From contig NC_012996.1 in assembly GCF_000026365.1 (NCBI RefSeq), forward strand, positions 992,001-1,056,000: a DNA stretch of 64,000 nt, written 5' to 3'. The notes below the pieces were generated by a model that saw only the letters and a program-made list of their open reading frames with translations, did not search any database and was not told the origin of the DNA. Made by a program: the position numbers and the translations under genes. The stretch comes from Zygosaccharomyces rouxii (lineage: Eukaryota > Ascomycota > Saccharomycetes > Saccharomycetales > Saccharomycetaceae). Numbering within the stretch: the first letter of the stretch is position 1; the number at the start of each line of letters is the position of its first letter. Positions 31,432 through 42,114 of the stretch are shown here, piece after piece.

Positions 31432-32716
31432 AATTTACTTTGACCAGTTTATCTATGCTATTTTGATGTCAAAAACGATAAGTCTACTAAATATGATAAC
31501 AGTGGGTTATCAAACTTCTATACTTTTATATCTTTTCTCTTTTATAAAGAGTCTTAACAGTAACTGTTCAGTGGCAAAACCGTTTTTTTCAACTTGAATT
31601 TTCAAAGGCGCTGTAACTAAAACTCGCTGCCATTCGATTCCTGTCTCGGCGTTACGTTCCTTTTTCTCTTATTTTTCTTTACAATTCCTCTAGTGTTCCG
31701 TATCTCATGACACTATTACGGTTACCCGGTGTTATCAGTGTTTATTACTCTAGTCAGGTGACAACGCTTCAACTAAATTACCAGTCTATTTACTAAGTGC
31801 ATTTGGGACGTACGGGGATCACATTGTTCCTTTCGAAAAAATTAAGATACAGACTTAGCGCCGGGGGAAAAATCATCGGTTTATCCGAAGGGTTCCCGTT
31901 TTTGTTCTTTTTTCTATGACTTGATAGGCAAGATGGTTAAAATTACCTACAGAGGTCCGACGGAGGAATGTAATGCATGAGACTGCACCTCCATTTATGC
32001 ACATACCCCGCGGAGCTACTTGTCCCAAAAATGTGATGCGTTATTCTTGAGATGTTCTCTGCATATATATACCAATTGGGCCACAGAATTCTTCTACTCT
32101 TTTCGCACGTCTTGGAAGAAATGTCCAGAGTTAAGTATCATATAAGGACAAATTTTCTGGTTGTTATGTGAGCTGTATCAACTACTTAATTCGAGACAAT
32201 AGGATCACTTTGGTTGTAATAAATTCAATATGATATACGTTCAATTGAAATCATAATAACAGTGGAAATTACTGACAGACGGATAATAAATTATAGATTT
32301 GGATTAAAAATACTACTGTTTCTAATGTTACCTCCCCTTCAACTTTTGCATTATCATATTATTCTTTTCACGTTTAGTTCAAAATGAAGTGTCTTGAGAT
32401 AACGCATCTATCAAAGTAAACATCAAATGCGGAACAAGAAAAAAAAAAAGATAGCATTCACAGATTCTAGAGATTATGAATAATAATTAGGGCAAGGCGG
32501 ATCTTATACTTTCCAGAATACCCTTACCATCGAATCGATTACTTCTCTACCTTTTGAACTAGTGTATTGGCATCCGGGTAACTTAATTGCACATGACTCG
32601 ACAGAAAAATTTTAAGCTATCAAAGAAGCGATGAGATGAGAAGCGATGAGATGAGATGAGCTAGTCATTATAAGAAACAGCGAGAATATATACAATCTTT
32701 CAAGTGTCTGCTAGCA
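31432..32716. promoter_or_regulatory. Divergent UBC4 / MAK21 promoter region with Reb1, RRPE and PAC sites
   Basis: 1.3 kb between divergent genes. Toward MAK21 the classic ribosome-biogenesis signature is present: RRPE (GAAAAATTTT, 32604-32613) followed by two PAC elements (GCGATGAG, starting 32628 and 32643) embedded in GATGAG repeats, about 60-90 bases before the ATG, with a Reb1 site (32575-32581, reverse orientation) just upstream. Toward UBC4 there is another Reb1 core (TTACCCG, 31722-31728). The middle (31730-32560) shows nothing I can name apart from one TAGCGCCG (31856-31863). Confidence 0.7.
32628..32660 (+). promoter_or_regulatory. Duplicated PAC element of MAK21
   Basis: Two copies of GCGATGAGATGAG separated by AA, the second with an extra ATGAG. 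PAC (core CGATGAG) is the Dot6/Tod6 site of ribosome-biogenesis genes; its association with RRPE 15 bases upstream is the standard arrangement. Confidence 0.85.
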
Positions 32717-35700
32717 ATGAGCAATCCAGAATTCTCCTCTTTGAAGGAGAAAATCTCTGCTAAATTACAAGATAGTAATAATAAGAAACTCAAAAAATCA
32801 GAAAAGAAGAAGTCAAATAATAAGAACCCTCAAGATGATATATTGCGTAATGAAGCGCTATCGCTAGGAGCTACAGAGAATGATTTGGAACTTGTTCAAG
32901 GCTTAAGTGATAACGAAGACGCTAGTGAACAAGAATTTGATGAGGCAGCCGATGCAGATACTGGATTCGAAGATGATTTGCAAAAATTTATCAAGAACAT
33001 CGGATTAAACAAAAACGAAGTGGAAATCATTGAAGAGCCAGAGAAGGATGTTAAGAAAGATGAAGATAAGGTGGATGATGCTAAGGATAAAGAGGAGGCC
33101 CAAAATGAAGATGAAGATGAAGATGAAGGCAACCCAGAATCCGATGAAGATGCACCCGCCGACGTTTCTGGTGAAGAATCCTCCGAGGAACAGCTTAGTT
33201 CTCAAAAAGAGAAAGATGGATTCGTCGCAAGGGAATTTGTGATGGATTCTAACAAATTGACCGTCCCCTATGACACTCAATGGTATGATGTTTCATTAGA
33301 TCCTGCCGTTGAACAAACCATCAAAGATGGTGATACTCAATTGACTGCAGAACAAATTGAAAAGTTGTATTCTCGTGGTAAGGAGGCTCTAGATGCAGAC
33401 AATGCGACTTTCCAGGCGGAATTTGTCAAAGAATCTTCGAGACGTAAGTTCATGTCACAAATTTTGTCTAATGGTACTTTAAACGATAAAATTTCCGCAT
33501 TGACCCTGTTGATTCAAGAGTCTCCTGTGCACAATCTGAAATCTTTGGAAACTCTGGTGGGATTCTGTAACAAGAAATCAAGAACATCAGTTTTACAGAG
33601 TGTTAATGCCCTAAAGGATCTTTTCGTTAGTGGTTTACTACCAGATAGAAAATTACGTCATTTCAAGAATCAACCAGGATTATCAATGATGTTAAACAAA
33701 CGTACTTTGGCCATATTTTATTTTGAAGATTTCCTCAAACGTCAATTTTTCAACATTTTAGAATGTCTTGAAAAATTAACACATGATGCTATTATTTATG
33801 TTCGTTCTCAAACCATTACCCACATCTTTGATCTTTTAACGGCTAAGCCTGAACAAGAATTTAATCTTTTACGTCTCGGTGTCAATAAATTAGGTGATAT
33901 CGATTCTAAGATTTCTTCAAAGGCATCCTACCAACTGTTAAAATTACAACAAGCTCACCCTAACATGAAAAGTGTAATTATCGATGCTATTGTCGATATT
34001 GCTTTGAGACCAAGTGCCGATTATCATACCACCTACTACTCAACAATTACACTAAATCAAACTATTTTGAAGAGAACGGAAGACGATGTGGCTAACAAGT
34101 TGATCAAGACGTATTTTACACTTTTTGAAAAATTCTTAATTAGCAGTGATTCATCGGAAGCTCAAAATAACCAAGGCGTGCAATCAAAGGTGCGCGGTTA
34201 TGAATCTAAACGTAAAGGCAATGTCAAGAAAGGTAAACATGGTGGTAAAAGTGAGAAAAACGAAAAGACCGAAACTGATGTGATTAATGAAAAGAACAGT
34301 AAAATGTTTAGCGCTTTATTAACTGGTGTGAACCGTGCATTCCCCTTTGCCGTATTACCATCCCAAGTTTACGAAACTCATCTGGGAACGCTTTTCAAAA
34401 TTACCCATTCTTCCAATTTTAACACTTGTGTACAGGCATTGGTTTTAGTACACCAAATTGTTACTCGTGCTCAACTCGATAAAGATCGTTATTACAGAAC
34501 TCTTTACGAATCTTTATTAGATGCTCGTCTAGTGTCATCGTCAAAACAGGGAATTTACTTGAATTTACTTTACAAATCTTTAAAGGAAGACGTCTCACAA
34601 GTGGAACGTGTAGAAGCATTTGTTAAACGTATTCTACAGGTTTGTTCCCATTGGCTAAATGTTGGTACAGTTTCAGGTTTCTTTTTCTTATTACTTCAGT
34701 TGGTACAAGACGTCCCACAAATTAGAAATCTTTTAATCAATACTCCAACGGATTCTGAATATCAATCAGACCAAGAGGAAACGGAGGAACCAAAGAAACT
34801 TCCAGTTTATGACAGTCGTAAGCGTGATCCTAAATATGCCCATGCAGATACTTCTTCTCTTTGGGAAATCATTCATTTTACCCAGCACTACCATCCAACT
34901 GTACAAACATATGTGAACGCATTTTTGGAGAACGACTTAAATGCTGTTGGTAAACCAGATTTAGGGCTATTTACTCTTGCTCATTTCCTCGATAGGTTCG
35001 TCTACAGAAATGCTAAGCAAAAAACAGCCCAAAGAGGTACGTCCATCATGCAGCCGCTATTCGGTGGTTCTCAACTAAGCAACAGTTTGATTGTGCGTTC
35101 ATCCGATCGTTCTGCAGGAGGAGAGAACATCCCAGTCAATGCTGAAAACTGGCTCGACAAACGTGCTGAACAAGTTAGACCTGACGAAAAATTCTTCTAC
35201 AAGTATTTCACTACTAAGCAAAAAGCAGCTAAATCTTCCAAAAAAGACAACAAACCCAAAACTACAGCTAAGGGCGATGAAGATGAAGAAGATCTAGACG
35301 AAGACCAGGTCTGGAGCGCCCTTGTCAAATCCCAGCCTGATATCGAAGGTGATTCAAGTGACGGCGGGGACGATATGATAGGGTTTAGCGATATGGATTC
35401 CGATGACGGAGAAGAAGAAGAAGAATTAGAGGAAGAAGAGGAGGAGGACGAAGGAGGTTATCCTTCGTTTGACGAAAATGATGAGGAAGATTTGCCTGAA
35501 ACCATTCTTTCCTTCGGCTCAGAGACGGAGATTGTTCCTTCAGACAATTCAGATGACGATGACGAAAAGGCCAATGACGAAAATCTTTTAGGCAATGCCA
35601 AGCGTCCGGCTCCAAAGTCCGATGAAAAGGGTGACAAGGACAAAAAACAGAACAAAAAGCGCCGACTCAAGGAATTACCGCTATTTGCTTCCGTGGACGA

Positions 35701-35722
35701 CTACGCTCATCTGTTGAAATGA
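32717..35722 (+). CDS. MAK21: Mak21/Noc1, 60S ribosome biogenesis factor
   Basis: 1001 aa (S. cerevisiae 1025). Mak21 with Noc2 accompanies early pre-60S particles in the nucleolus. The N-terminal 175 residues are Lys- and Asp/Glu-rich; the centre (about 190-780) is HEAT-like helical and holds the conserved CBF/Mak21 domain ([15 protein letters not shown] near residue 535, then [18 protein letters not shown]); the C-terminal 180 residues are strongly acidic followed by a basic nuclear/nucleolar stretch ([21 protein letters not shown]). Its promoter has RRPE and PAC elements. Order and strand match YDR060W, next to the UBC4/5 gene. Confidence 0.96.
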   Translation: MSNPEFSSLKEKISAKLQDSNNKKLKKSEKKKSNNKNPQDDILRNEALSLGATENDLELVQGLSDNEDASEQEFDEAADADTGFEDDLQKFIKNIGLNKNEVEIIEEPEKDVKKDEDKVDDAKDKEEAQNEDEDEDEGNPESDEDAPADVSGEESSEEQLSSQKEKDGFVAREFVMDSNKLTVPYDTQWYDVSLDPAVEQTIKDGDTQLTAEQIEKLYSRGKEALDADNATFQAEFVKESSRRKFMSQILSNGTLNDKISALTLLIQESPVHNLKSLETLVGFCNKKSRTSVLQSVNALKDLFVSGLLPDRKLRHFKNQPGLSMMLNKRTLAIFYFEDFLKRQFFNILECLEKLTHDAIIYVRSQTITHIFDLLTAKPEQEFNLLRLGVNKLGDIDSKISSKASYQLLKLQQAHPNMKSVIIDAIVDIALRPSADYHTTYYSTITLNQTILKRTEDDVANKLIKTYFTLFEKFLISSDSSEAQNNQGVQSKVRGYESKRKGNVKKGKHGGKSEKNEKTETDVINEKNSKMFSALLTGVNRAFPFAVLPSQVYETHLGTLFKITHSSNFNTCVQALVLVHQIVTRAQLDKDRYYRTLYESLLDARLVSSSKQGIYLNLLYKSLKEDVSQVERVEAFVKRILQVCSHWLNVGTVSGFFFLLLQLVQDVPQIRNLLINTPTDSEYQSDQEETEEPKKLPVYDSRKRDPKYAHADTSSLWEIIHFTQHYHPTVQTYVNAFLENDLNAVGKPDLGLFTLAHFLDRFVYRNAKQKTAQRGTSIMQPLFGGSQLSNSLIVRSSDRSAGGENIPVNAENWLDKRAEQVRPDEKFFYKYFTTKQKAAKSSKKDNKPKTTAKGDEDEEDLDEDQVWSALVKSQPDIEGDSSDGGDDMIGFSDMDSDDGEEEEELEEEEEEDEGGYPSFDENDEEDLPETILSFGSETEIVPSDNSDDDDEKANDENLLGNAKRPAPKSDEKGDKDKKQNKKRRLKELPLFASVDDYAHLLK

Positions 35723-36466
35723 AAGGTATAGGTGTGCCCTTCTGGTGTAACATCTTGTCGAATGTTGAAACACAGCTGGGATGGCTTTCCTTATCGGGTC
35801 ACGTAAATCCTCGCCAGACATTTGTCGCATCTTCAAGAATGTCGTTTTCCTAGTACGGTGAGCATGCGCGGCCAGCCATATTGTCGATGTCGGTCTCGAT
35901 ACTTATTATCACACTCTGTAAGCAAACCCTGCAGGGATTTAGAGACATACGTAGAATAGTCTACATAGAACAGAGCGGAGTCCAGATCCTAAATCGGCAT
36001 CGTGAGCCTATAGTACGTGATTTCCTTCGGTCTCGCTCATCATAAGAAGAGAACTAAAGTATTTATGTACATAAAACTACTATTGTTATTATTATTACTA
36101 TTGTTGCTATTAACTACCTGTTATTTTTTTTAAGAAATGGTGCTACTCTCTTTTCCCCCGCGGGTTACTCATGCCGTTTTAGCCAAGGGCTTTATTGGTG
36201 TATCTACTGGAGTTTATACTATATCCTATCAGTCCATTTCCCTTTGAACGACGGTTAAAGTATTTAAGAAGGTGAAGCATTGCCCTTTCGAAACTTGAGG
36301 CTCTCGCCCTATGGTTTAGGTAAAGTCGTGTTAGAGGCACTTTTTTATTCATAATTTCTGAACATCCGGAGAAACTAAAAGTTGTTCTATTATTTTTTTA
36401 ATACTCCTGTTTCATTTTCACTTTTTCAGGTCGCTACTTAGTTGTTGTACGCCCGACTAATTCATC
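35723..36466. promoter_or_regulatory. TEC1 promoter with Ste12-type pheromone response elements
   Basis: 0.74 kb between the MAK21 stop and the TEC1 ATG. It contains two exact TGAAACA elements: one forward at 35766-35772 and one reverse (TGTTTCA) at 36409-36415, about 55 bases before the ATG. In S. cerevisiae TEC1 transcription is driven by Ste12 through such elements. No short gene is visible. Confidence 0.55.
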
Positions 36467-38284
36467 ATGGGGAATGCCGACTGGAACCCGGCACAAACTA
36501 GAGTCTTCGATGTGTACATGGCCGGTGGTGGCGATCGGGGAGGCGGACAAGGATTAATGGATATCTTTTCCTGCAATGGCGGCAATAACGTGAATGGTGA
36601 AGGTGATGACAATAATGAGAGTAGTAATAGTAGTAGTAGTTGTAGTACTAGTACTAATAATGAAGACACCCACAGCAATACACGCGCCGATACTACCGAT
36701 GTTACTAATAACAACTGTGCTATTGGGGTAAACTTGGCGGAGAACTGCATCACGAGCGGTAGCGGTATTAACGCGGCGGGACCGGCAAGTACCGCGGATT
36801 CCTCGGGGCACAATTTTAATTCCGAATCTAGTCCTTCATTAATCAGTGGTACTACTGAGCTCTGCAACACTGGTACCGGTCGTACGGCTCCTTCTTTAAC
36901 CCCTGAGTTTTTCGAGCGCCTAAAGAGACGGAAAGTGGAGTCACAGCCACCGCGAGTGACACCTGCATTGAATTTACAAACATCATATGTATCATCATCG
37001 ACGAACATGGCAGCTACTGCTCCTGGAGCAATGGGTCCCAATTCAGCTTCAGCGGCAATCACGCGGATGTCTACTCCACCTGCTCCTCCGCACACCGCCG
37101 TACCCGCATCTACAACCGGTATCCGTGCATCCGATGCCGGTAGGATAACACCATCGGCTGCTTATGGCCAAACTGATAAATGGCCAAGTCAAATGGAATC
37201 AGCGTTTGTTTCTGCATTGCGTATAATCATAAAGAATGGCACATCCAAATTCAAGATCCTTGACCGTAATTATGGTCGTAATGAATTAATTTCACTGTAT
37301 GTGGAGTACTATACGGGAGAGGTGAGAACGAAAAAACAAATCTCTTCACATATTCAAGTTTGGAAAAAAAGTATCCTTAATAAAATGGTAGGGAATTTCA
37401 AGTTGAGCGCATTAGATCGTGAAATGTTAAGTCTGATTGAAGATGGCTCAACTCAGTCAGATGAAGCTAACAAGTTGTTTTTTGGTACTTTTGAACAAAT
37501 TGTAAATTATTTGTCGCAACAACGCAGAGCTTCCGCTCCAGCTGTTAACAGTAGTTCATTTGATTTCTACCGTCCCAGTACGTCTACAACAGGAAATAGT
37601 GGTGCAGATTATTTGTTAACACCTGCAACCTCACATCATTATCCCACAGGGGGTGCCGGTATGACAAGTTTTGGTCATACCGGACCTCCTGTACCGCAAT
37701 TCGCACCAGCATCTGCTCCTGTAACTCCTATCGATTATGCAAAATCGATTTATGGAAATCTGAAGACTTATAAATGTGTTCCCGTCAAGGTACAGGAGCC
37801 ATTGAGATCTGCTAGTGGTAGTACTGGTCACCACAATACTGGTGGTAGCAATGGTTCAATTAGTAGTAGTAATACTATTAGTGGCATCGAAGTACCACCA
37901 CTATCTCAACAATACATTTATGGTGGTAATCCCAATATAAATTCATCTGCAGCCACTTTGGCAAACACACATCCACTTTTACAAAGTGCTAAGGATTTAG
38001 AAATGCAGCAAAGACAATTAATAGACAACCTTTCTTCTTCTCAACAACCATCTTCAACCCAGCCTCAACCATTAAAATTGCCACCTGTATCTAACGAACT
38101 CTATGCAAGAGCATCTCCGACTCAAACGATGGCTACAGCAAATCCACAACTGCCGCAATTGCCGCAGCTTCCACAATTACACTTAGCCGATTTTCAACCT
38201 CAAATATATGTCCCCGTTGTCGCTGCAGACCCCGGAACCTCTAACTGCCCATCAGGTACAAAGAGATCGTTAGGTGAAGTCTAA
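36467..38284 (+). CDS. TEC1: Tec1, TEA/ATTS-domain transcription factor
   Basis: 605 aa, longer than the S. cerevisiae protein (486 aa). The TEA DNA-binding domain lies at about residues 234-308 (KWPSQMESAFVSALRIII, then LDRNYGRNELISLYVEYYTG and KKQISSHIQVWKKSIL). Tec1 binds CATTCY sites with Ste12 to turn on filamentous growth and haploid invasion genes. The additional length is mainly an N-terminal Asn/Ser/Thr-rich low-complexity region of about 230 residues before the TEA domain (about 125 in S. cerevisiae). The C-terminal half is Ser/Gly/Gln-rich with short PQLPQLPQL repeats. Order and strand match YBR083W, just upstream of MIS1. Confidence 0.95.
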   Translation: MGNADWNPAQTRVFDVYMAGGGDRGGGQGLMDIFSCNGGNNVNGEGDDNNESSNSSSSCSTSTNNEDTHSNTRADTTDVTNNNCAIGVNLAENCITSGSGINAAGPASTADSSGHNFNSESSPSLISGTTELCNTGTGRTAPSLTPEFFERLKRRKVESQPPRVTPALNLQTSYVSSSTNMAATAPGAMGPNSASAAITRMSTPPAPPHTAVPASTTGIRASDAGRITPSAAYGQTDKWPSQMESAFVSALRIIIKNGTSKFKILDRNYGRNELISLYVEYYTGEVRTKKQISSHIQVWKKSILNKMVGNFKLSALDREMLSLIEDGSTQSDEANKLFFGTFEQIVNYLSQQRRASAPAVNSSSFDFYRPSTSTTGNSGADYLLTPATSHHYPTGGAGMTSFGHTGPPVPQFAPASAPVTPIDYAKSIYGNLKTYKCVPVKVQEPLRSASGSTGHHNTGGSNGSISSSNTISGIEVPPLSQQYIYGGNPNINSSAATLANTHPLLQSAKDLEMQQRQLIDNLSSSQQPSSTQPQPLKLPPVSNELYARASPTQTMATANPQLPQLPQLPQLHLADFQPQIYVPVVAADPGTSNCPSGTKRSLGEV

Positions 38285-38711
38285 CGGAGAAAAGTTGTGC
38301 ATTATAATAAACTTATAACGATTTAATATGTAATGAAAATTAGTATGTTTTGATATCTACGACATGTTGACGCATGTTTTTATTTTTTTTTTCGCTCACA
38401 GCAAAATCTTGCAGTGAACCTTAGTGGGGCTTGCGGTGGCATTGTTACTCTGTAACTCCGATTTCCTCGAGGATATCGGAGTAAGAACCGAGGGGCCAAT
38501 TCAATTATGCATGATCATACGGTGCTGATGTCCGAATGTTCTTTTTTTTTTTCCCAATTTTTATCAGACCCAACTCATGGGGGGAAACATGCACTTTGTC
38601 CGGACACGGCTTGAGTTTTGGAATTTGAGTTCGAGATGCTAAAGAAGATGCGTAAGTTATTGAATACTGATAGAAGCATCCATAGGGACTTCAATACCAG
38701 TGATTAGCAGC
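38285..38711. other. Intergenic: TEC1 3' flank and MIS1 promoter
   Basis: 0.43 kb. T-runs at 38379-38392 and 38542-38553. No TATA box is obvious near the MIS1 start and no factor site could be supported with confidence. Confidence 0.4.
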
Positions 38712-41567
38712 ATGTGGTGGTCATTGAGACGTGCCTTACATGTCTCCGTATTTCGTGGCTATCATACACTTTCCGGAACTAAAATCGCAAAAAGCATAAG
38801 GGAACATGCTCATCGCGAGATTACATCAATACGTAAGAAGCATCCTGATTTCAATCCAACATTGAAGATTATTCAAGTTGGTGATAGACCCGATTCTAGT
38901 ACGTATATTCGTATGAAACTTAGGGCGTCTAAGGAAAGTGGTGTTCATTGTATTGTAGAAAAATTACCAAAGGGAATTTCTCAATTGGAATTGTTAAATC
39001 AAATTCGTAAAGTCAATGAAGATGAATCTATGCACGGATTGTTAATCCAAGTTCCATTACCATCTCATCTAAATGAAACCTTGATCGCTAATACCGTATC
39101 TCCTGAAAAGGACGTTGATGGATTCCATCGTTATAACGCTGGTGAATTAGCAAAGAGAAAGGGGAACCCTTATTTCTTGCCATGCACCCCTGCTGGTTGT
39201 ATGAGATTGTTACAAGAGACTCAAATTGATTTGGCTGGAAAATCCGCTGTTGTTATCGGTAGATCTGATATTGTAGGAAATCCTGTAGCGTCTCTTTTAA
39301 GAAATCGTAATGCCACAGTTACCATGTGTCATAGCCATACCACAAATACCCCAGAAATCGTTTCCAAGGCTGATATTGTCATAGCTGCATGCGGGATTCC
39401 AGAATACGTAAAAGGTGAATGGTTGAAATCAGATGCTATTGTAATCGATGTCGGTATCAATTATATCGAGGATCATACGAAAAAAACTGGCCAGCGATTG
39501 GTGGGTGATGTTGAATTTAATTCTGCTAAGGACCGCGCATCATGGATAACACCTGTACCAGGTGGTGTTGGCCCCATGACAGTCGCGATGTTAGTTGAGA
39601 ATGTCTTGGCAGCAGCAAAAAGACAGTTGGCTCAACGTGATAGAATACCGCAAATTGAACCTCTTCCTTTACACTTACAAAATCCGGTACCTTCCGACAT
39701 TGAAATCTCAAGAGATCAACCCCCAAAACCTATTACTCAAGTAGCAGAAGAATTGGGGATCCACAACAGTGAATTAGAATCCTTTGGCCATTACAAGGCA
39801 AAAGTTTCACTTTCCGTTCTTGACAGACTAAAACATCGTGAAAATGGTAAATACGTACTAGTGGCAGGTATTACACCAACTCCATTGGGTGAAGGTAAGT
39901 CTACAACCACTTTAGGTTTAGTACAATCTCTAACCGCTCATTGCGGTAAACCATCAATTGCCAATGTTCGTCAACCATCAATGGGTCCTACTTTTGGTGT
40001 CAAAGGTGGTGCCGCAGGTGGTGGATATTCACAAGTTATCCCCATGGATGAGTTTAACATGCATTTGACTGGTGATATTCATGCCATTGGTGCTGCAAAT
40101 AACCTTTTAGCAGCTGCCATAGATACAAGAATCTTTCATGAGAGTACCCAAAAGAAGGACTCGTCCTTTTACAACAGATTAGTTCCCAAGAAGAATGGTC
40201 GTCGTACTTTCACACCGTCAATGTTGAAAAGGTTACAAAAACTGGGGATCTCAAAGACAAATCCTGATGAATTGACACCCGAAGAAATTAACAAGTTCGC
40301 TAGATTGAACATTAACCCTGATACAATTGCCATCAAAAGGGTCGTAGACGTTAATGATAGAATGCTTAGACGTATCACTATCGGTGAAGCACCTACTGAA
40401 AAGGGCCATAAAAGAACTACAGGATTTGACATTACAGTTGCCTCTGAACTGATGGCCATCTTAGCTTTATCCACCGATTTGAAGGATATGAGACAACGTA
40501 TTGGTCGTATGGTTATCGGGTCCAATGTTAATGATGAACCTGTCACTGTGGAAGACATTGGTTGCGCTGGTGCTTTAACCGCTCTACTCAAGGATACTTT
40601 GAAACCTAACTTGATGCAATCCCTCGAAGGAACACCTGTCATGGTTCATGCCGGTCCCTTTGCCAATATCTCCATTGGTGCCTCTTCCGTGATTGCAGAT
40701 AAGCTTGCCCTAAAGCTTATGGGTTCAACTTCGAAGACTGAAAACGCTGGTTATGTGGTCACTGAAGCAGGCTTTGACTTTACCATGGGAGGTGAAAGAT
40801 TCTGTAATATCAAATCTCGTGCATCTGGATTGACACCCGATGCCATCGTCCTAGTGGCTACCATTAGAGCTCTTAAATTACATGGTGGTGGATCGGATGT
40901 TAAACCAGGTCAGCCTTTACCACAAGAATATGTGCAAGAAAATGTGGATTTAGTAGCTAAAGGTTGCTCCAATCTGTGTAAGCAAATTTCCAATGCTTCA
41001 CAATTCGGAGTACCTATAGTGGTGGCTATCAATAAGTTCCAATCTGATAGTGATTTAGAATTGGAAACTGTTCGAAAGGCAGCACTAGAGGCAGGTGCTA
41101 TTGATGCAGTGGCTACTAATCACTGGGAAAAAGGTGGTTCGGGTGCCATTGATTTAGCTCAAGCAGTTATTAGAGCCACTGACCAACCCAAAAATTTCCA
41201 GTATTTGTACAATCTCCACGATTCAGTGGAAGCTAAAATGGAAAGTATTGTAAAGAACTTGTACGGCGCTGCTAATCTAAGTATTTCACCAGAGGCGCAA
41301 GCTAAAATTGATACCTACAAAAATCAAGGATTTGGTGATTTACCGGTCTGTATTGCCAAGACTCAATACTCTTTATCACACGATCCATCTTTGAAAGGTG
41401 TACCTCAAGGATTTACTTTTCCCATTAACGATGTAAGAGTTTCCGTAGGTGCGGGTTACATGTATGCACTGGCGGCTGAGATTCAAACTATACCAGGTCT
41501 ATCGACCTATGCAGGTTACATGAATGTTGAAGTTGATGATGATGGCAATATTCAAGGTTTATTCTAG
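38712..41567 (+). CDS. MIS1: Mis1, mitochondrial C1-tetrahydrofolate synthase
   Basis: 951 aa from ATG 38712 (an in-frame GTG at 38700 is not a start; S. cerevisiae 975). A trifunctional enzyme: methylene-THF dehydrogenase and methenyl-THF cyclohydrolase in residues about 20-310 (YIRMK motif with the catalytic Lys, GRSDIVGNP nucleotide-binding loop, TPVPGGVGPMT), and formyl-THF synthetase in about 345-951 with the ATP loop TPTPLGEGKST near residue 389. The first 20 residues (MWWSLRRALHVSVFRGYH) are basic, without acidic residues, and amphipathic, as in a mitochondrial presequence, which separates it from cytosolic Ade3. It supplies formyl-THF for initiator Met-tRNA in mitochondria. Position and strand match YBR084W. 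Confidence 0.96.
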   Translation: MWWSLRRALHVSVFRGYHTLSGTKIAKSIREHAHREITSIRKKHPDFNPTLKIIQVGDRPDSSTYIRMKLRASKESGVHCIVEKLPKGISQLELLNQIRKVNEDESMHGLLIQVPLPSHLNETLIANTVSPEKDVDGFHRYNAGELAKRKGNPYFLPCTPAGCMRLLQETQIDLAGKSAVVIGRSDIVGNPVASLLRNRNATVTMCHSHTTNTPEIVSKADIVIAACGIPEYVKGEWLKSDAIVIDVGINYIEDHTKKTGQRLVGDVEFNSAKDRASWITPVPGGVGPMTVAMLVENVLAAAKRQLAQRDRIPQIEPLPLHLQNPVPSDIEISRDQPPKPITQVAEELGIHNSELESFGHYKAKVSLSVLDRLKHRENGKYVLVAGITPTPLGEGKSTTTLGLVQSLTAHCGKPSIANVRQPSMGPTFGVKGGAAGGGYSQVIPMDEFNMHLTGDIHAIGAANNLLAAAIDTRIFHESTQKKDSSFYNRLVPKKNGRRTFTPSMLKRLQKLGISKTNPDELTPEEINKFARLNINPDTIAIKRVVDVNDRMLRRITIGEAPTEKGHKRTTGFDITVASELMAILALSTDLKDMRQRIGRMVIGSNVNDEPVTVEDIGCAGALTALLKDTLKPNLMQSLEGTPVMVHAGPFANISIGASSVIADKLALKLMGSTSKTENAGYVVTEAGFDFTMGGERFCNIKSRASGLTPDAIVLVATIRALKLHGGGSDVKPGQPLPQEYVQENVDLVAKGCSNLCKQISNASQFGVPIVVAINKFQSDSDLELETVRKAALEAGAIDAVATNHWEKGGSGAIDLAQAVIRATDQPKNFQYLYNLHDSVEAKMESIVKNLYGAANLSISPEAQAKIDTYKNQGFGDLPVCIAKTQYSLSHDPSLKGVPQGFTFPINDVRVSVGAGYMYALAAEIQTIPGLSTYAGYMNVEVDDDGNIQGLF

Positions 41568-41801
41568 ATAATCTATAGATTTTTTTTTCTTCCCTTTTTC
41601 TTACTGTTTTTTAAACGAACTGTTCTCTTAATACACTCTGTTCCCCTTTTCTTCTATTCATCCGTCCTCATCACCAGTATTTAAACAAGGCCTTGTTTTT
41701 CTTCCATGACCTCTGAGGTTTAGAGTTCGTACAATACACGGGATAGAAGAATCTATTCCACGTATATATAGAATTTTACAACAAGAATTAATCGAAGATC
41801 C

Positions 41802-42023
41802 ATGATAACGCATGTCTCTGAATGGATCTTCGAATTAATACCAAGTGAACCTAGTGGTTCAACTCGTGTCCAAAAGAGACACATCCTCTTCCCAGCCATT
41901 GTAGCTAATCAATTCATATCAGGCTCACCCGAATACATACCAATACTACATGACGGGATTAATGACGAACTGGACGATGATGCGGCAGAACCGTTAAACT
42001 CTAAGGGAGCCTATACTACATAA
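41802..42023 (+). CDS. Small orphan protein, 73 aa
   Basis: An unassigned 73-codon gene between MIS1 and RPL19. Evidence that it is real: a TATA box (TATATATA, 41763-41770) 32 bases before the ATG, a stress-type CCCCT element (41643-41647), ordinary yeast codon use, and a balanced composition with an aromatic/hydrophobic first half (SEWIFELIP, RHILFPAIVANQFI) and an acidic second half (DELDDDAAE). There is no signal peptide, membrane segment, cysteine motif or recognised domain. In S. cerevisiae MIS1 is followed directly by RPL19A, so this gene is either absent there or unannotated by me. The short TATA-to-ATG distance would give a very short leader or use of another start. Confidence 0.55.
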   Translation: MITHVSEWIFELIPSEPSGSTRVQKRHILFPAIVANQFISGSPEYIPILHDGINDELDDDAAEPLNSKGAYTT

Positions 42024-42114
42024 ACGTACAGAATTAGTAGGAAAAAAGAAACCTTGTTTTGATGACAAAAAAGAGATATATTCGATTATGGGGGTTTTAG
42101 TTGGAGAAAATTGC

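Noticed and set aside
36457..37095. 212-codon open frame antisense to TEC1
   Set aside because: It is produced by the low-complexity N-terminal part of TEC1 read backwards and has no independent evidence.
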